Positions 1 through 10,815 of a DNA stretch of 64,000 nt are shown here, piece by piece. Location of the stretch: positions 5,760,501 to 5,824,500 of the forward strand of contig NC_091002.1 in assembly GCF_041146395.1 (NCBI RefSeq), written 5' to 3'. Made by a program: the position numbers and the translations under genes. Under the pieces are notes generated by a model, which was not told the origin of the DNA, did not search any database, and was given only the letters and a program-made list of their open reading frames with translations. The DNA comes from Eulemur rufifrons. Its lineage: Eukaryota > Chordata > Mammalia > Primates > Lemuridae. The first letter of the stretch is position 1, and every line of letters starts with the position of its first letter.

Positions 1-924
1 GTGCCAGGAGGTGCCTCAAATTTCACACATGGCCGGACACCGGTTCTAGGCCTGTGACCTGGGGCTTGCTGAGCCAGGGGTACTAGGGGAAGGGCCAGAA
101 CGGGGAGGGTTCAGCTCCCACAACCCGGCCTGGACCCTGGCCTCGGCTCTCAGGCTAGAGCTGATCAGTTCTTCTCTGACCAGCAGCCCCAGAAACATCC
201 ACCCCGGCCTCTTCTAGCCTCACCTATGTCAGGAAAGGTATGGGGCACCAAGGGGAATGAGTGGAAATGTCTAGAGGTGCCTGGGATGGAGAGTGGGCAG
301 AGGTGTGGCAGGAAGGGCACAGGTGTGCCCTGGGGAGTGGGGCAGGAGGGGCACAGGTGTGCCATGAGGGTGTGACAGGAGGGGCACAGGTATGGGCAGG
401 AAGGGGCACAGGTGTGCCATGGGGTGGGGCAGGCAGGGAATAGGTGTGGAGCAGGAGGACTTGGACCATCCTCCTTGAAGTTGCCAGGCAGACTCTGAGG
501 TCAGCATCAGGGGAGGACCCACAGGGATGCAGGAGTGTGGAGGGGCAGCAGTGGCGTGAGGCTGGCCCCCACTGGCCAAGGTGCCCAGGGCCCTCAGAGT
601 GGCCAGAACTGGCCGGCAGGAGCCGCGCACGGACCCAAGGGCCCAGGCCGCAGCCGCCTGGCCTGGAGAAGTGCCAGCCGGCCCAGGAGGACCAGGCGCT
701 GGGTGGGACTGCCCGTCCCGGCCCCGCCTCAGCTCCCGGGCGGATGCGCTGCCCAGGCTGGGGCTCGAGGGCCCCCACCTGCCGTCTGCGGTGATTTGGA
801 ACTGTAGAAAATGGGATTACCCAGGAACAGATGTGCACAAAGGGGGTGAAATGGAAAGTGTTGCGTGGCGCCTGCCTTTGATTACCTCTGACTGCCACGC
901 TGTCCACGCCCCCCCAGCAGGCGG
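1..924. other. GC-rich unique sequence, no gene seen
   Basis: I find no exon with convincing splice sites, no repeat family and no RNA gene here, apart from the small tandem repeat at 300-445. Open frames on both strands (for example 227 codons on the minus strand from 907 to 224) are low in complexity, overlap each other and resemble no protein I know. They are best read as chance frames in DNA with few stop codons. Confidence 0.6.
300..445. repeat. Short GC-rich minisatellite
   Basis: The core GGGCACAGGTGTGCC recurs at 315 and 349 and in altered form near 385 and 405. Spacers of about 20-35 bases are rich in 'ggcagga'. The core is itself nearly palindromic (GGCACA...TGTGCC). Copies differ by substitutions and small indels, so the array is old or slowly evolving. 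No coding role is suggested. Confidence 0.7.
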
Positions 925-1085
925 CTAAATTCAGCGAGCCCCGCGAGCTGGCGCCTCATTGAAATTGAATTGATACTTTGTGAACTTCATTTGTGAATAA
1001 TGTGATCTGACAGGGACAAATGTGACGGGGAATTGTTTTCAAACCTCCTCCAAATGAAACTTATTATTGGGTAAATACGGATCCC
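925..1085. promoter_or_regulatory. Candidate conserved non-coding element
   Basis: This A/T-rich island in GC-rich surroundings matches no interspersed repeat I recognise. It contains 'attgaattgata', 'tgtgaataatgtgatc', a TGACAG site (MEIS/TGIF-like) and 'cttattattggg'. Such composition inside a GC-rich intron or intergenic region is typical of developmental enhancers. Conservation cannot be tested from one sequence, so the function is inferred. Confidence 0.45.
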
Positions 1086-1129
1086 TTTGTCTCCGGGCCT
1101 CTCCCTTCCACTCGGGCATCAGTGGCCTG

Positions 1130-1450
1130 AATGTGCATCAGCCCTTGAGGTAATTGAATTGATAGTGGGGGTGGGGCGGTGCCCCCCAGACCACAGGTCA
1201 GAGCGGTGGCAGCGTGGTGGCCGGGTGGCCGGGGAGGATGCCAGCCCAGCCCGCCGCACCCGCGGCCGCACCAGGCCTCAGATGTCTTACATATTAATTT
1301 CCCTTTGCAGAACATTTGCCGAGCGCAGCTCAAACCCAGTTAGCTGGATTGATGAAGGCGGCAAAAGGATACGACGCACGCTGATTCCACCTTTTCAGCT
1401 TCGATTAGCTCAGCCCGGGAGTTATTCCCCGTCAGAGCTCCATTACACGG
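1130..1450. promoter_or_regulatory. Candidate conserved non-coding element
   Basis: Two unique segments are present. A short one at 1145-1165 (aggtaattgaattgatag) carries ATTGAAT/ATTGATA words like the island at 925-1085. A longer one at 1275-1450 has 'atattaatttccctttgcag' and 'cgattagctcagc'. The pyrimidine tract ending in CAG at about 1310 looks like a splice acceptor, but the downstream sequence has no matching donor in a coding frame. I therefore call regulatory DNA, not an exon. Confidence 0.4.
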
Positions 1451-2461
1451 CGGCCAGTGGGCGGACCCGGGCCGGGAAGGCTTCCGCGCCTGGCCATTAT
1501 CCTAACAGGCCGGTCCCCGGAGGCAGGCGGGGCCCAGGGCCACTGTGGCTGCCACCGCGGAGGGCCGGGGCTTGGACCTGACCGGTTCCTTCATCTGAGC
1601 TCTGCGCACTCAGTCCGTACTTCTCACCCATCCCCGGCCCTGCACAGCCTCCACCAGCACCTTCTAGAAGATCCGGGCACGTCCCCCGCCTTGCTGGGGG
1701 GGAGCTTCTCGGCTCAGACTGGGCCTGGCACCCCCCCACCTTCCACAGCGGGACGTCTGCACATCGGGGCTATAAAGCACCTACGCGGGCCCCCACGGCT
1801 TCACATGCTCCCTCGTTTAACTGTGGAAACAACAGCGTGAGGAAGGGACACAACGACCCGCCTTTCCAGACAAGGACAGTCCCGTGAGAGCAGGCGCTGG
1901 CTGGCGGAGGGCAACTCGCATCCCACCCCAAACCCTCCTCCTCTCACTGGCCTTGCGGCGCATGGCTGAGCGGAGGGTAGAGAAGGGCCCGGGAACATCT
2001 GCCCTCAGCCTCATGCTCTGGAATGAGGGAGCCAACACTGTCCCTGGGACAACAGTGAGGAGGAAACAGACCTGGGCACAGGACAAACCCTCAGGACCCT
2101 GCCCCATGGTGGCTTCAGGGGCTCCCCCAGGGCCCCAAAAGGTCTTTCTGTTCCAATAGTCCTAAAAACGCCGTTGATCTCTGGTCCTTGCTGTGGGTTT
2201 CCCATGAACACGGTACCTCCGGGGTCTGCCGCATCAAGTCATCTGTGTTCCCTGAAATGCTGAGGGTTCAGCCCCTGGGACGTGTGCGTCTCTGGGCTCA
2301 CGCTTCAGGGACCACAAATCCCGGGAGGCCCATCTCTGGCCCATGTGCCTGCAAATCCTGGCCCAAACAAGGCCCAGCACCCTCCAAGTGACCTTGGAGC
2401 TCCCCTCCTCTCATGCACGCTCCCCTCACTCCCTCAACTCTAGTCGCTTTGTTCACTTTGT
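1451..2461. other. GC-rich unique sequence, nothing recognised
   Basis: No repeat family, exon or RNA gene is recognised. Several short overlapping frames occur on both strands without recognisable domains. Confidence 0.55.
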
Positions 2462-2885
2462 TTTATTTTTTATTTGAAAAGTTCATGTGACCTAAAATAA
2501 CCATTTTAAGCTGCAAATTTCAGTGGCGTTTAGTACATTCACGATGTTGTGGCAGCCTCACCATCAGCATTTTCACCTTCGCCCCAGGGAGAAGCCCCTA
2601 CCCCAGGGGCCACGTCCCGGCCCCCGCCCGGGCACCCTCCCTCCTGCTCGCCACGGATTTGCCTGCTCTGGACGTTTCGTGGGAGTAGGATCAGGCAGCG
2701 TGTGGCCTCCGTGTCTGGCTCACTTCACTCGCCTGCCATCCTCAAGGCTCACCACGTGGTAGCATGTGGCAGGACTTCCCTCCCCTTTAAGGCTGAGTGA
2801 TGTCCCAGCGCGTGGATAGGCCACACGTTCTCATCTGTCCCCTTTGGTGGACGCTGGCTGTTTCCAGTTCGGGCTGAGCGCTGTC
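2462..2885 (-). mobile_element. Old L1 fragment (ORF2 end / 3' region)
   Basis: The plus strand reads as the antisense of the 3' part of an old L1. Examples are 'aaaataaccattttaagctgcaaatttcagtggc' in the first 90 bases, split here by many differences, and 'gtagcatgtggcaggacttcc' followed by 'taaggctgagtgatgtcc' near 2760-2805. It is strongly diverged and made GC-rich by substitution, as expected for an ancient copy in a GC-rich region. No open frame survives. Confidence 0.75.
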
Positions 2886-5321
2886 ACCAGGGCAGTCGTG
2901 GGCCGCTGCTGAGCACCATTCTCGGACCCAGCTTTCTTCTCAGGGGCACCTGCAGTCTGTGCAGCCTCCCTGGCCACTTCCCCTGTGACTGAGGGGGAAG
3001 CTGGACATGGGAGCCCAGGCGGCAGCCCAGCCTCAGCAGTGGCCGAAGGTCCCAGGGCCTGCCAAGGCCAGAACATCGGATGGAACAAGGGTGTCTGGGT
3101 GGCGCCACCTGACCGCTTGCCTCCAGAGCAGCTGGAAGGCCCAGTGTGGGGGACCTAGGGCCGTGGGGTGACCAAGGAAGCCTCCGAACCAGCCCTCCAC
3201 CTGCCCTCAGCAAGGAGCATTCTCCATCCTGGCACTTTCCAATGCTGTGGGTTTGTTTTATCTTATAAATGTGAGAACCAATGACTTAGGAAATTGCCAA
3301 GATAATAAAAGATTTTTTACGCGGCCTTTGAGCCGGAACTTCAGGCTCTGCACACAGACCCTTGGTGGGAAGGCAGAGACGGACCCCCATGGGGGTCGCC
3401 AGGGACAGCTGGGCTTCCTGGACCCGGCGCCTTGCCTCTGACAAACTGATGTCAGCAAGGCCAGTCTCTGGCCAGCAAGAGGATTTGGCAACAATGACCC
3501 TAAAAATGGACTTCTGTTTGTTACACCCTGTTTTGCTGGGGTCGTAAAATTCATCCTGGGCTCTGAGCTGCCTACAAACCTCCCTGACAGTCCTGCCTGG
3601 AGTCCAGCCAGACGTGGGGCACAGGCCTGGGGCCAGTCAGGCCGTGGAAAGGGTGGGATTTGGCAGGGGGGGCTCCTGGAGGGCTTCGGGGCTCAATTTG
3701 ATTGGGGCTCTGCCCCTGCAGCTTTAGAAGAGGAGGAAGGAATTCGGATAGTTGGGGGAGCTGCTGAGGGGCTGTGGCAGCTCCAACCTGGGGCAGCCCC
3801 TCCGAAGGGAGCCATGCTGACAGCCCCAGGAGGCGGGGCTCCCAGGCACTCTCCGGGCTGTGTTCCCAGCACACACTAGCCAGTAAGCAGGCAGGCGGCC
3901 CGTCCAGGAGCCCTGGGGTCTGCTCCCGAAGGCCAGCTCCTGACTGGTTGCTGTCCTTACGCCACAGTGTCCTGGGGATTCTGGACGGAGACAACAGCCT
4001 GGCCACCGTGCTGGGCATGATGCCGCACACCCGAGGTCAATGGTCCGTCCAATCCCTCTCCAGCCTAAACAAAGAGTTCAGGCAGCAGAACCTGCCAGAG
4101 GTCAGGGAATCCAAAGCAGTCCCACCTCCCGCCAGGGAGCTCACAGCCCAACCCACGATGAAGGAGGACAGGGACCCAGGACCCGGTGGGGTCTAGGTCG
4201 GGGTGGTGGATGGGACGGTTGGAGACACACTGGGTCCCATGGGGCCAGCTGCGGATGTGGCATCCTTCCATCTCTTTCTGCAGAAGAGGTCTGAGTTGGG
4301 GACAGGTGGGGCCGGCCCAATCGGATCAGGACCAGGGCTGCTCCGCCAGACTGGGAGCCTGGGTGCCCCACCGCAGCCTGCAAGTCTCCATCCTGGCTCC
4401 AGGCCCCAGTCACTGTCGCTGAGGGACTCTGGGCTCCAGGCTCAACTCCCACAGTCTGGAAGGTGTGGATGGGGCCGGGGTGTGCCTGGTCAAGGAAGGT
4501 GGTGAAACCGGAGCTCAGCCAGGTGAGCTGGGCGGGCTCAGGCCATAGCGGAGGCCAGGGCAGGCCTTCCCCCTTAAGTGTTGTGACAGGACCCCCAGCC
4601 CTGGCAGGCAGGGGCAGGGGTCCAGTGAAGGTGACAGGGCCAGTGGGTGGGGCTGTGGAGGGAAAAGCTGCGGCCTCAGAGGCTCCGCAGGCAAAACTGG
4701 AGCCTGGTGACCATGGGCTGTGGGTGCTGGGTGGACACCCCAAGTCTGGGCAGCCAAGAGAGAACATGGCCGGGGGACATGGGGCTGAGTGAGAGGGGCC
4801 AGGGCTAGGGTCGAGACTCCCACTGCTTCTCTCTGGGAGGCTCAGCTGGGGACTGGACCCTCAGGAGGCAGGAGGTTTGTCTGCAAGGCCCTGTGACCTG
4901 GGGGTCCAGGTGTGTCTGTGGGGCTGGGAGCACCCTAAGGGAGACTTAGGGTGGTCTCTTGGCCAAAGCTGTGCTCCTCAACACAGGCACAAACTGAGAG
5001 TTGCTTGGTTCAGCTGGAGCCATCGGACAGGATTGGGTGATGGTGGCAATGTTCAGCCTGCTGCCAGAGGCTGGGTCTTCCTGGGAAGGACTTATCCAGA
5101 AGGTTCTTCTGGCCAGGGGCTGGTGAGGTGGAGAACCAGGTCTCAGAGATCCCAGGGGAGGCCCGTGGGTGTCAGCTGGCCTTCAGCAGGGAGAAAGGGA
5201 TTTCCTCCGGGTCAGAGTGAGGAGCTGGGAGCCAGCAAAACAGGAGGGGACAGAGCCAGGGGCACCAAGGGTCGGGGCCAGGGATGGGGGGCCCAGGGGA
5301 GTCTTGCCTGTTCCTGTGACC
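2886..5321. other. GC-rich unique sequence with one small A/T-rich island
   Basis: Most of this stretch is anonymous GC-rich DNA with overlapping chance frames (for example 208 codons, minus strand, 4767-4141) that show no domain. The exception is 3235-3335 (gtttgttttatcttataaatgtg, then 'aagataataaaagattttttacgc'), a compact A/T-rich non-repeat island that could be a small regulatory element. Confidence 0.5.
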
Positions 5322-5592
5322 CTCCTGCCCCGTCCTCCTCCTCCCTATCCTACTCCCCATCCTCCTTCTCCCCCTCTTCTCCATTCTCCTCTTCCCCATC
5401 CACCTCCTCCCCATCCTCTTCCTCCCCATCTGCCTCCTCATCTCCCTCCTCCCCATCCCTCTTCTCCCCACTTCTTCCCCATCCCCTTCCTCCCCATCCC
5501 CTTCTCCCCATCCTCCTCTTCCCTATTCCCTTCTCCCCATCCTCCTCCTCCCTCATCTCCCTCGTCTCCATCCCCTCCTCCCCATCCCTTCC
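5322..5592. repeat. Pyrimidine-rich minisatellite (CCTCCTCCCCATC-like)
   Basis: About 270 bases are almost purely C and T, with recurring words CCCCATCC, CTTCTCC and CTCCTCC in units of roughly 12-18 bases. The strand asymmetry leaves long frames on both strands (Pro/Ser-rich on plus, Gly/Glu/Arg/Met-rich on minus), none of which is a credible protein. Homopurine-homopyrimidine tracts of this kind can form triplex DNA. Confidence 0.85.
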
Positions 5593-6074
5593 TGCATTAG
5601 CTGTCCAGGGTGCAGGCATGGCAGAGCCTTCCCCCTTGCCTGAGCCTGTCCTGGTTGCCTTGGGGCTCTGGATGAGGTTCTGACTGAGGCCTGCCACCTG
5701 CCTCTGCCCACTCCCCCTGTGCCCAGGCCCCCCAGAATGTCCCGTGCCCTCTCAGGCTGTGCCCTGGCATGTCTTCTCTTCCCCAGCCGCCTTTCTCCTT
5801 TCTCCTTTCTCCTCAGTTGGCAACATTCGTCTCTGAGACCCAGCTTACATGTACTGTCCTCCACAAAACCTTTTCTACTTTTGCTTTATGCAAGACTTTG
5901 GTGACAAGTGACATACATCAAATTGGGACACGTCCACAAACACACTTGCATTTGCATTAGGCAAGCGACCCTCGGTTCGTGCCTGTGTTGAAGAGCACGC
6001 TGTCTGGGCTCCCACCCACCAGGGACAGCCCCTGTGTCTGTACGTTCCAGCCAGAGAGAAACACAAGACAAGGG
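5593..6074. other. Unique sequence, nothing firm
   Basis: A mildly A/T-richer part at 5850-5985 ('acaaaaccttttctacttttgctttatgcaag', quoted in part) belongs to no repeat I can name. It could be a heavily decayed mobile element or a weak regulatory island. No gene is seen. Confidence 0.4.
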
Positions 6075-6525
6075 GAAAGAGGGGTGTGGGGGAGGGTGGG
6101 CAGGCAGGTAAAGGGATGGGTGGAGGGCGGGTGGTGGGTGGAGGGCAGATGGTAGGTTGTGGTGGATGGTGAGTGGTGGGTGGGTAGTGGGGTGGGTGGT
6201 AGGTGCAGGGTGGAGGGTGGTGTGGGTGTGTGGATGATGGGTGTATGGTGGAGGGTGAATGGGGGGAGGGTAAGTGGGTCAGTAAACTGTGGGTGGATTA
6301 TGGATGGTGGGTGGATAGTGGGAGATGGGGTGGGTGGGGAGTGGATGGTTTGGTTGGGTGGATGAAGGGTGGTTGGGTGGATGGAGGGAGGGTGGTTGGG
6401 TGGAGGGAGGGTGGGTTGGTGGGGGGCTGGATGGTGTCAGTGTGCAGCTGAGTGGGTGGTGGGTGGGGGCTCAGGGTGGGTGATGAGTAGGTAGGGTGTG
6501 GGTGTGGTGTGGGTGGGCAGAAGTG
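6075..6525. repeat. G-rich GGTGGGTGGATGG-type tandem repeat
   Basis: About 450 bases of the plus strand consist of G-run words such as GGTGGGTGG, GGAGGGTGG and GGATGGTGG, with very few C. The organisation is a degenerate short-period satellite. Dense runs of three or more G give it strong potential for G-quadruplexes on the plus strand. The small Trp/Gly/Val-rich frames in it are products of the repeat. Confidence 0.85.
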
Positions 6526-7582
6526 TGGACACGTGGCTGTGGGGAGCTCTCACTTTTGGAGCACGCTCTTCCCCAGGATAAATGGTCCCAGCCCCTGCTC
6601 CTCTGCCCCAGGTTCTCCGCTGCCCCCTGAAACACTTGCCCCTGAATGCCGCTGAGACTCCTGGGCCCGAGGGAGGGACAGCTGGAGCTGGCTCACGGCC
6701 CCCCGGCACCTGCTCTGGACTGTCCATCCCTAGGCTCGGACAACTTCCCTGTCGGGCCCCTCCCTGGGTGACACTGGGCTTGGGTCTACACTCAGCAGCA
6801 GGGGGTCTCTTCCTGAACAGCTGCCCATCCACTCCACCCTGCCAGGACTCGAGAGCAGCCCCCCTGTGCTCCGTGAGACCTCCCAGGACCACCAGGGCGG
6901 GGAGGCCATGGGCGCCTGACACTGAGATGTTGAGCGAGTGAGCAGTACGGTCCCACCCCAGGGCGCCAGGAAGTCCCAAGCGGAGCCCATATTCTCCTCC
7001 AGACAAAGCTTCCAGACCACAGCCCCCACCACAGACATCACGTGCCCACCCAGCTTTCCTTCCTGCCCCCCGCCAGCCTGGGGGACTGGGCAGCTGCCAC
7101 CAGCACCTCTAAGCTGCCGAGGGTGTGAACACCTGTGACAGGTGTTGAGGGGCGTGGGGGCAGAGCCCAGAGTCCAGAAATGACGCCAATGCCCTTGGTG
7201 GGCCACCCTGAGAAGGATGACATCCATCCTGTGGGATTCCTGCCCCAAATCCACGAGGAAACAGACTGACCCAGGTCCCAGAACATTCTACAGAAGGCCT
7301 GACCAGCACCCTCCAAAGTGGTCAAGGTCTGCAGGTGCAAGGAACGCCCGGGGACCTGTCCAGACAGGGCCCCACGGGGGCACAACGTCTCAACGCCACG
7401 TGTCACCCACAACAGAAGCACGTGGGAGGGAGGCCCTGCACCGACGCCCGCCGCTGAGCTGTGCTCATGTGAAGTGTCGGCATCGGGAGGAGGGATGTGT
7501 GGGAACTCCCTGTACTGCTTCTGAGATTTTTTTTTGTAAAATTGGTTCAAAATTAAAAGTTTTCAAAATTGTGAAAATGGCA
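6526..7582. other. GC-rich unique sequence, nothing recognised
   Basis: No gene, RNA or repeat family is recognised. The last 80 bases (7508-7582) become A/T-rich with a T9 run and 'aaaattaaaagttttcaaaattg', just before the LTR. Confidence 0.5.
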
Positions 7583-7991
7583 TCTATTATGGGCTGATTG
7601 GTATGCCCCAGAAAGATGTTGGAACCCTAACCCCGCACCTCAGAATGTGACTATATTTGGAGAGGGGGTCTTTTCAGAGGCAATCAAGTTAAAATGAGGT
7701 CACTAGGGTGGCCCTGATCCGACATGACCGGTGTCCTCATGAACAGGGAAATCTGGACACAGACGTGCAGAGGGAGAGGCTGTGTGGGGTGAGGCAGAGG
7801 CCGGGGTGGTGCTTCTGCGAGCCCAGGAGCTCCGAGGATGCCGGCACCCACCGGGACCCGGAGAGAGGCTGGGAGGCTCGGGAGGCACCAGCCCCGCCCA
7901 CACCAGTCTCCGGCTTCTGGCTCCAGAACGGAGAGACAGGCATCTCTGCAGCGTAAGTGCCCTGCTGTGTGGCACTCCGTGGACTAATGCC
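7583..7991 (+). mobile_element. MaLR-type solo LTR (MLT1-like)
   Basis: Hallmarks of an old MaLR LTR appear in order. 'gttggaaccctaacccc' lies near 7618, 'gaatgtgactatatttggag' near 7645 and 'ttaaaatgaggtcactagggtgg' near 7690 (quoted in parts). 'ggtgtcctcatgaacaggg' and 'tctggacacagac' follow, then 'ctccagaac' near 7920 and an end close to 'gactaatgcca'. No internal retroviral sequence flanks it, so it is a solo LTR. The subfamily assignment is from memory. Confidence 0.8.
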
Positions 7992-9334
7992 ACGTCTGTG
8001 CAGATCTCCCACGTGCTGGGCCCCAGCAGTCTCAGAATATGATTCGTTTTCCTTTTGACCTGGAAAGGTGACAGTCTGGGCCAGTGGTGGGCACAGAGGG
8101 GGCTCCTGGCCCTGTTGCCCCTTCCCTGGGGCTGAAAGGCCCTGACAACACCCCGTGGGTGGCTCTCTCGGGCACCTGCTGCTCACTGCCACCACGAACG
8201 CCCCACACAGAGGGTGACTGTGGCCTCGCCTGCCCTCCCAGGGTCAGTGGCTGACAGCGGTCCCACTCGCAGCCGACCAACAAAGTCCACCCCCACCCAT
8301 GCTCCATCCAGAGCCGCTTTCACGTTGGCGTGCCCAGCCCTTGGAACGGGACGCTTCCCTGAGGCCACATCTACACCTTTATTGTCCTGTGAATGTTCTG
8401 TTTCAACGGGAGATTACAATTTTACTTCTTATTCACTGAGCAGGCCCAGTGTTGGCCCAGCTGAGGGAGTCGTCAGCAGCCACACATAGAGCGGGAACAT
8501 GTGGCTTCGGGGTGTGGAGCAGGCCCCTCCTGGCAGGGCGGTGGGGCTCGTGCCTGCCTGGGCTCTCGGCAAGGTCATACTGCCCGAGGCCAAGGGTGCT
8601 TGGTCACCTGCACGCGTAGGGGTGGGTGCAGGACCTCAGTTCTCGGCCACCGAGCCTCGGGCTCTAAAGAGTGAAGGGCGAGTTTACCCCGTCACCTTTT
8701 CAGGGAACGGCAGCGCCTGCAGTCTGGGACATTACCCGGCCCCAGACTGATCACCCGTGAGTCTCTGGTTCATAACACAGAGCCACACTTTTCATCAAGA
8801 CTCTCATATTCTCTAGACGATTCCGGACTCCACAGAGTGAACCCAAAGCAGCCGCTCGCACCCAGACAGGTTTCCTGCCCAAGGTGGGGGGCTCCGTTGC
8901 ACAGCAGCCTTGGTCCACCTGCCTGTCCAGAGCCACCGCTGCTCTGGGCTACTGCAAGGCTCAGGACAGTGACTTGGCCTCCGTGAGTGTGTCTCCCTGT
9001 GGGGAACCCAGGACAGCATCCCTGTCACCTGGGCAGGGTGGTACCAGTAGTCAGTGGCTGGAGTTTCCAGGGCTCCCTCTCCCCGGCGGGGCACCAGCCT
9101 GCCCGGGACTTTCCCGGTTTTGCACTGATGCCCTGAGTCTCGGGGACGCCACCAGTCCCAGGCAAACCGGGACAGTTGGTCACCCTGCCTGACTCCAAAC
9201 TGGTGCCCAGCCCTGGGTGGAGGCTTTGTGCCCTCGGTAGGAGCCTGACCCCCCCCCCCAGCCCCAAGCCCCAGGCCATTCAGTCGGCATGGGTCGCCTC
9301 ATGCGGACGCAGGGACATCTCGGGCTGTGAAAAG
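7992..9334. other. GC-rich unique sequence, nothing recognised
   Basis: A slightly A/T-richer patch at 8375-8440 ('tttattgtcctgtgaatg') is the only compositional change. No gene, RNA or clear repeat is recognised. Confidence 0.5.
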
Positions 9335-9635
9335 TGACTCTCGAAGGCTTTTCTGGTTTTTCCATTTATAAAGCAGAGTGAGGTTATAAATCAGAAAAGT
9401 ATTTATAGGAGACACACAGCTAGCAATAACAGGTTCGAGTGGCCAGTGCGTCTCTGTGACTATTTCATCTTCCACGCTAACTTAAACACAAGAAAAAAAA
9501 GCTTTCCAGCCCAGGGCCCTGCTGCACGGCCGAGGGGATCGAGTGCATTTGTAATAATTCATAGACTTCTCACTTTCATTTTTCTGCTGCCCAGGAATTA
9601 CATTCCACTATTAAAATGTGCTGTGACTGTCTGGC
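9335..9635. promoter_or_regulatory. Candidate conserved non-coding element
   Basis: This A/T-rich non-repeat island contains three related T/A words within 50 bases: TTTATAAA at 9364, GGTTATAAATC near 9383 and GTATTTATAGG near 9400. The last resembles a MEF2 site, and the others resemble posterior HOX/CDX sites. Further on are 'gtaataattcatag' and 'gaattacattccactattaaaatg'. Enhancer function is inferred. Confidence 0.45.
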
Positions 9636-10679
9636 CAGGGGCTCCCGCTCGCCCTGCTGGACCCGAGGCAAACTGCAGATGCCCCTGTGCGGCCGACCTT
9701 GCAGCAGACCCATTTCTTGCTTCCCTTGCCCATGCTAGTGGCTCCGCGATTGGGCGCCAGTTTCCAGTGAGGAAACAGCCAGGTGTGCGGTCCCACAGCA
9801 GTCATGCTGGCTCCCTTGGGGCCTCCTCCTGCTCTTGGGGTGAGGGTGGGTGCACTGCCCCAGCTCAGGGGCGCTCGAGACCCAGACTGGTGCGGGCAGG
9901 TGAGGCCCACTTGGTCTTTGTGGGTGGGGAGCACCCGGGGACGCCCTATCACATGGCCAGGCCCTGGACCTTCCTTACGAAGGACCCAGTGGGTTCCACT
10001 TCACTTCAGCTGGGGCTTTTGTCACCAAAATCCCAAAGGGCATTGGGGCCGGCCCAAGGTCACGCAGCAAGTTGGGAGCAGAGCTGGGACTCCTGGGGAC
10101 ACCCCCTCCCTGGAGCTGCTGGGCAGTGGCAGAAGGCCAGAGGGGCTGAGCATGGCCTGAGGGGTGGGCAGGTCCTGCCCTTGACCCCGGGGGCCCAAAT
10201 GCTTGGGGGCACTATGCCAATACCACCTCCTCCAGGAAGCCTGCCCTGCCCGCACTGCCCAGTGGCCTTGAGCTGACCACCCCACCCCTGAGCTCCTGCA
10301 GCCCCAGGAGCGGTCAGTCTCAGCCTGCAGTACTCTCTAAGACTGGGGATGGGACTTCTGCTGAAGTCCCAGTGGCCTTCCTGGAAATACCTGCTGAATG
10401 AATGAATGCGTGACACCCACCGCTCACGAGTCCAGATGTGCTGCAGTGCCCGCCCCCAGGCCCACCTGCCCAGGCCGGGTGGGGCCACGCACCCCGGAAT
10501 GCCCCCTCCTAGAAAAGTGAGAAGGGCGGTGGCCCCTCCTGCCCAGCCCCAGGCCTCTCTGAGCAGCGCCCCCACCCCAGGATCCCCATCCTGGGCCCTC
10601 GCAGGTCAGAGACCTCTCCAGAGGCTCCAGTGAGCCAAGGAAACAATCCCGGTGGTGCGGAGGTGCGGGCGGCGTACGC
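9636..10679. other. GC-rich sequence with faint MIR and L2 traces
   Basis: 'aaggtcacgcagcaagttgggagcagagc' near 10055 resembles the middle of a MIR. 'tgctgaatgaatgaatgcgtg' near 10392 (quoted in part) resembles an L2 3' end. The rest is anonymous. The 276-codon plus-strand frame 9446-10276 crosses the A/T-rich island and has no recognisable domain. Confidence 0.45.
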
Positions 10680-10815
10680 CTCTCTCTTTGTTTTTTCCTT
10701 CCCTTATCACCAGTAGCCATTTTCACGGGATAGATAGAGTAGCTCCATTTCCGAGCGCCATTAAACTGTCATCTGCACAGCTGCGTGTGAAGAGGCATCA
10801 GATAACTGCTGGGGC
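10680..10815. promoter_or_regulatory. Small candidate regulatory island
   Basis: The non-repeat segment has 'cccttatcaccagtag', 'gggatagatagag', 'gccattaaactgtc' and 'catcagataactgctg'. It includes GATA-like (TTATC, GATAG, AGATAA) and homeodomain-like (ATTAAA) words. Its function is inferred only from composition and motif content. Confidence 0.35.

Noticed and set aside
1295..1350. Splice acceptor and exon after 'tttccctttgcag'
   Set aside because: No donor in a sensible frame, no open coding stretch with domain content, and the surrounding sequence looks like a non-coding element.
5350..5697. Charged Glu/Gly/Arg-rich minus-strand protein
   Set aside because: A pure product of the CCTCCTCCCCATC-type repeat; every frame of the tract is similarly biased.
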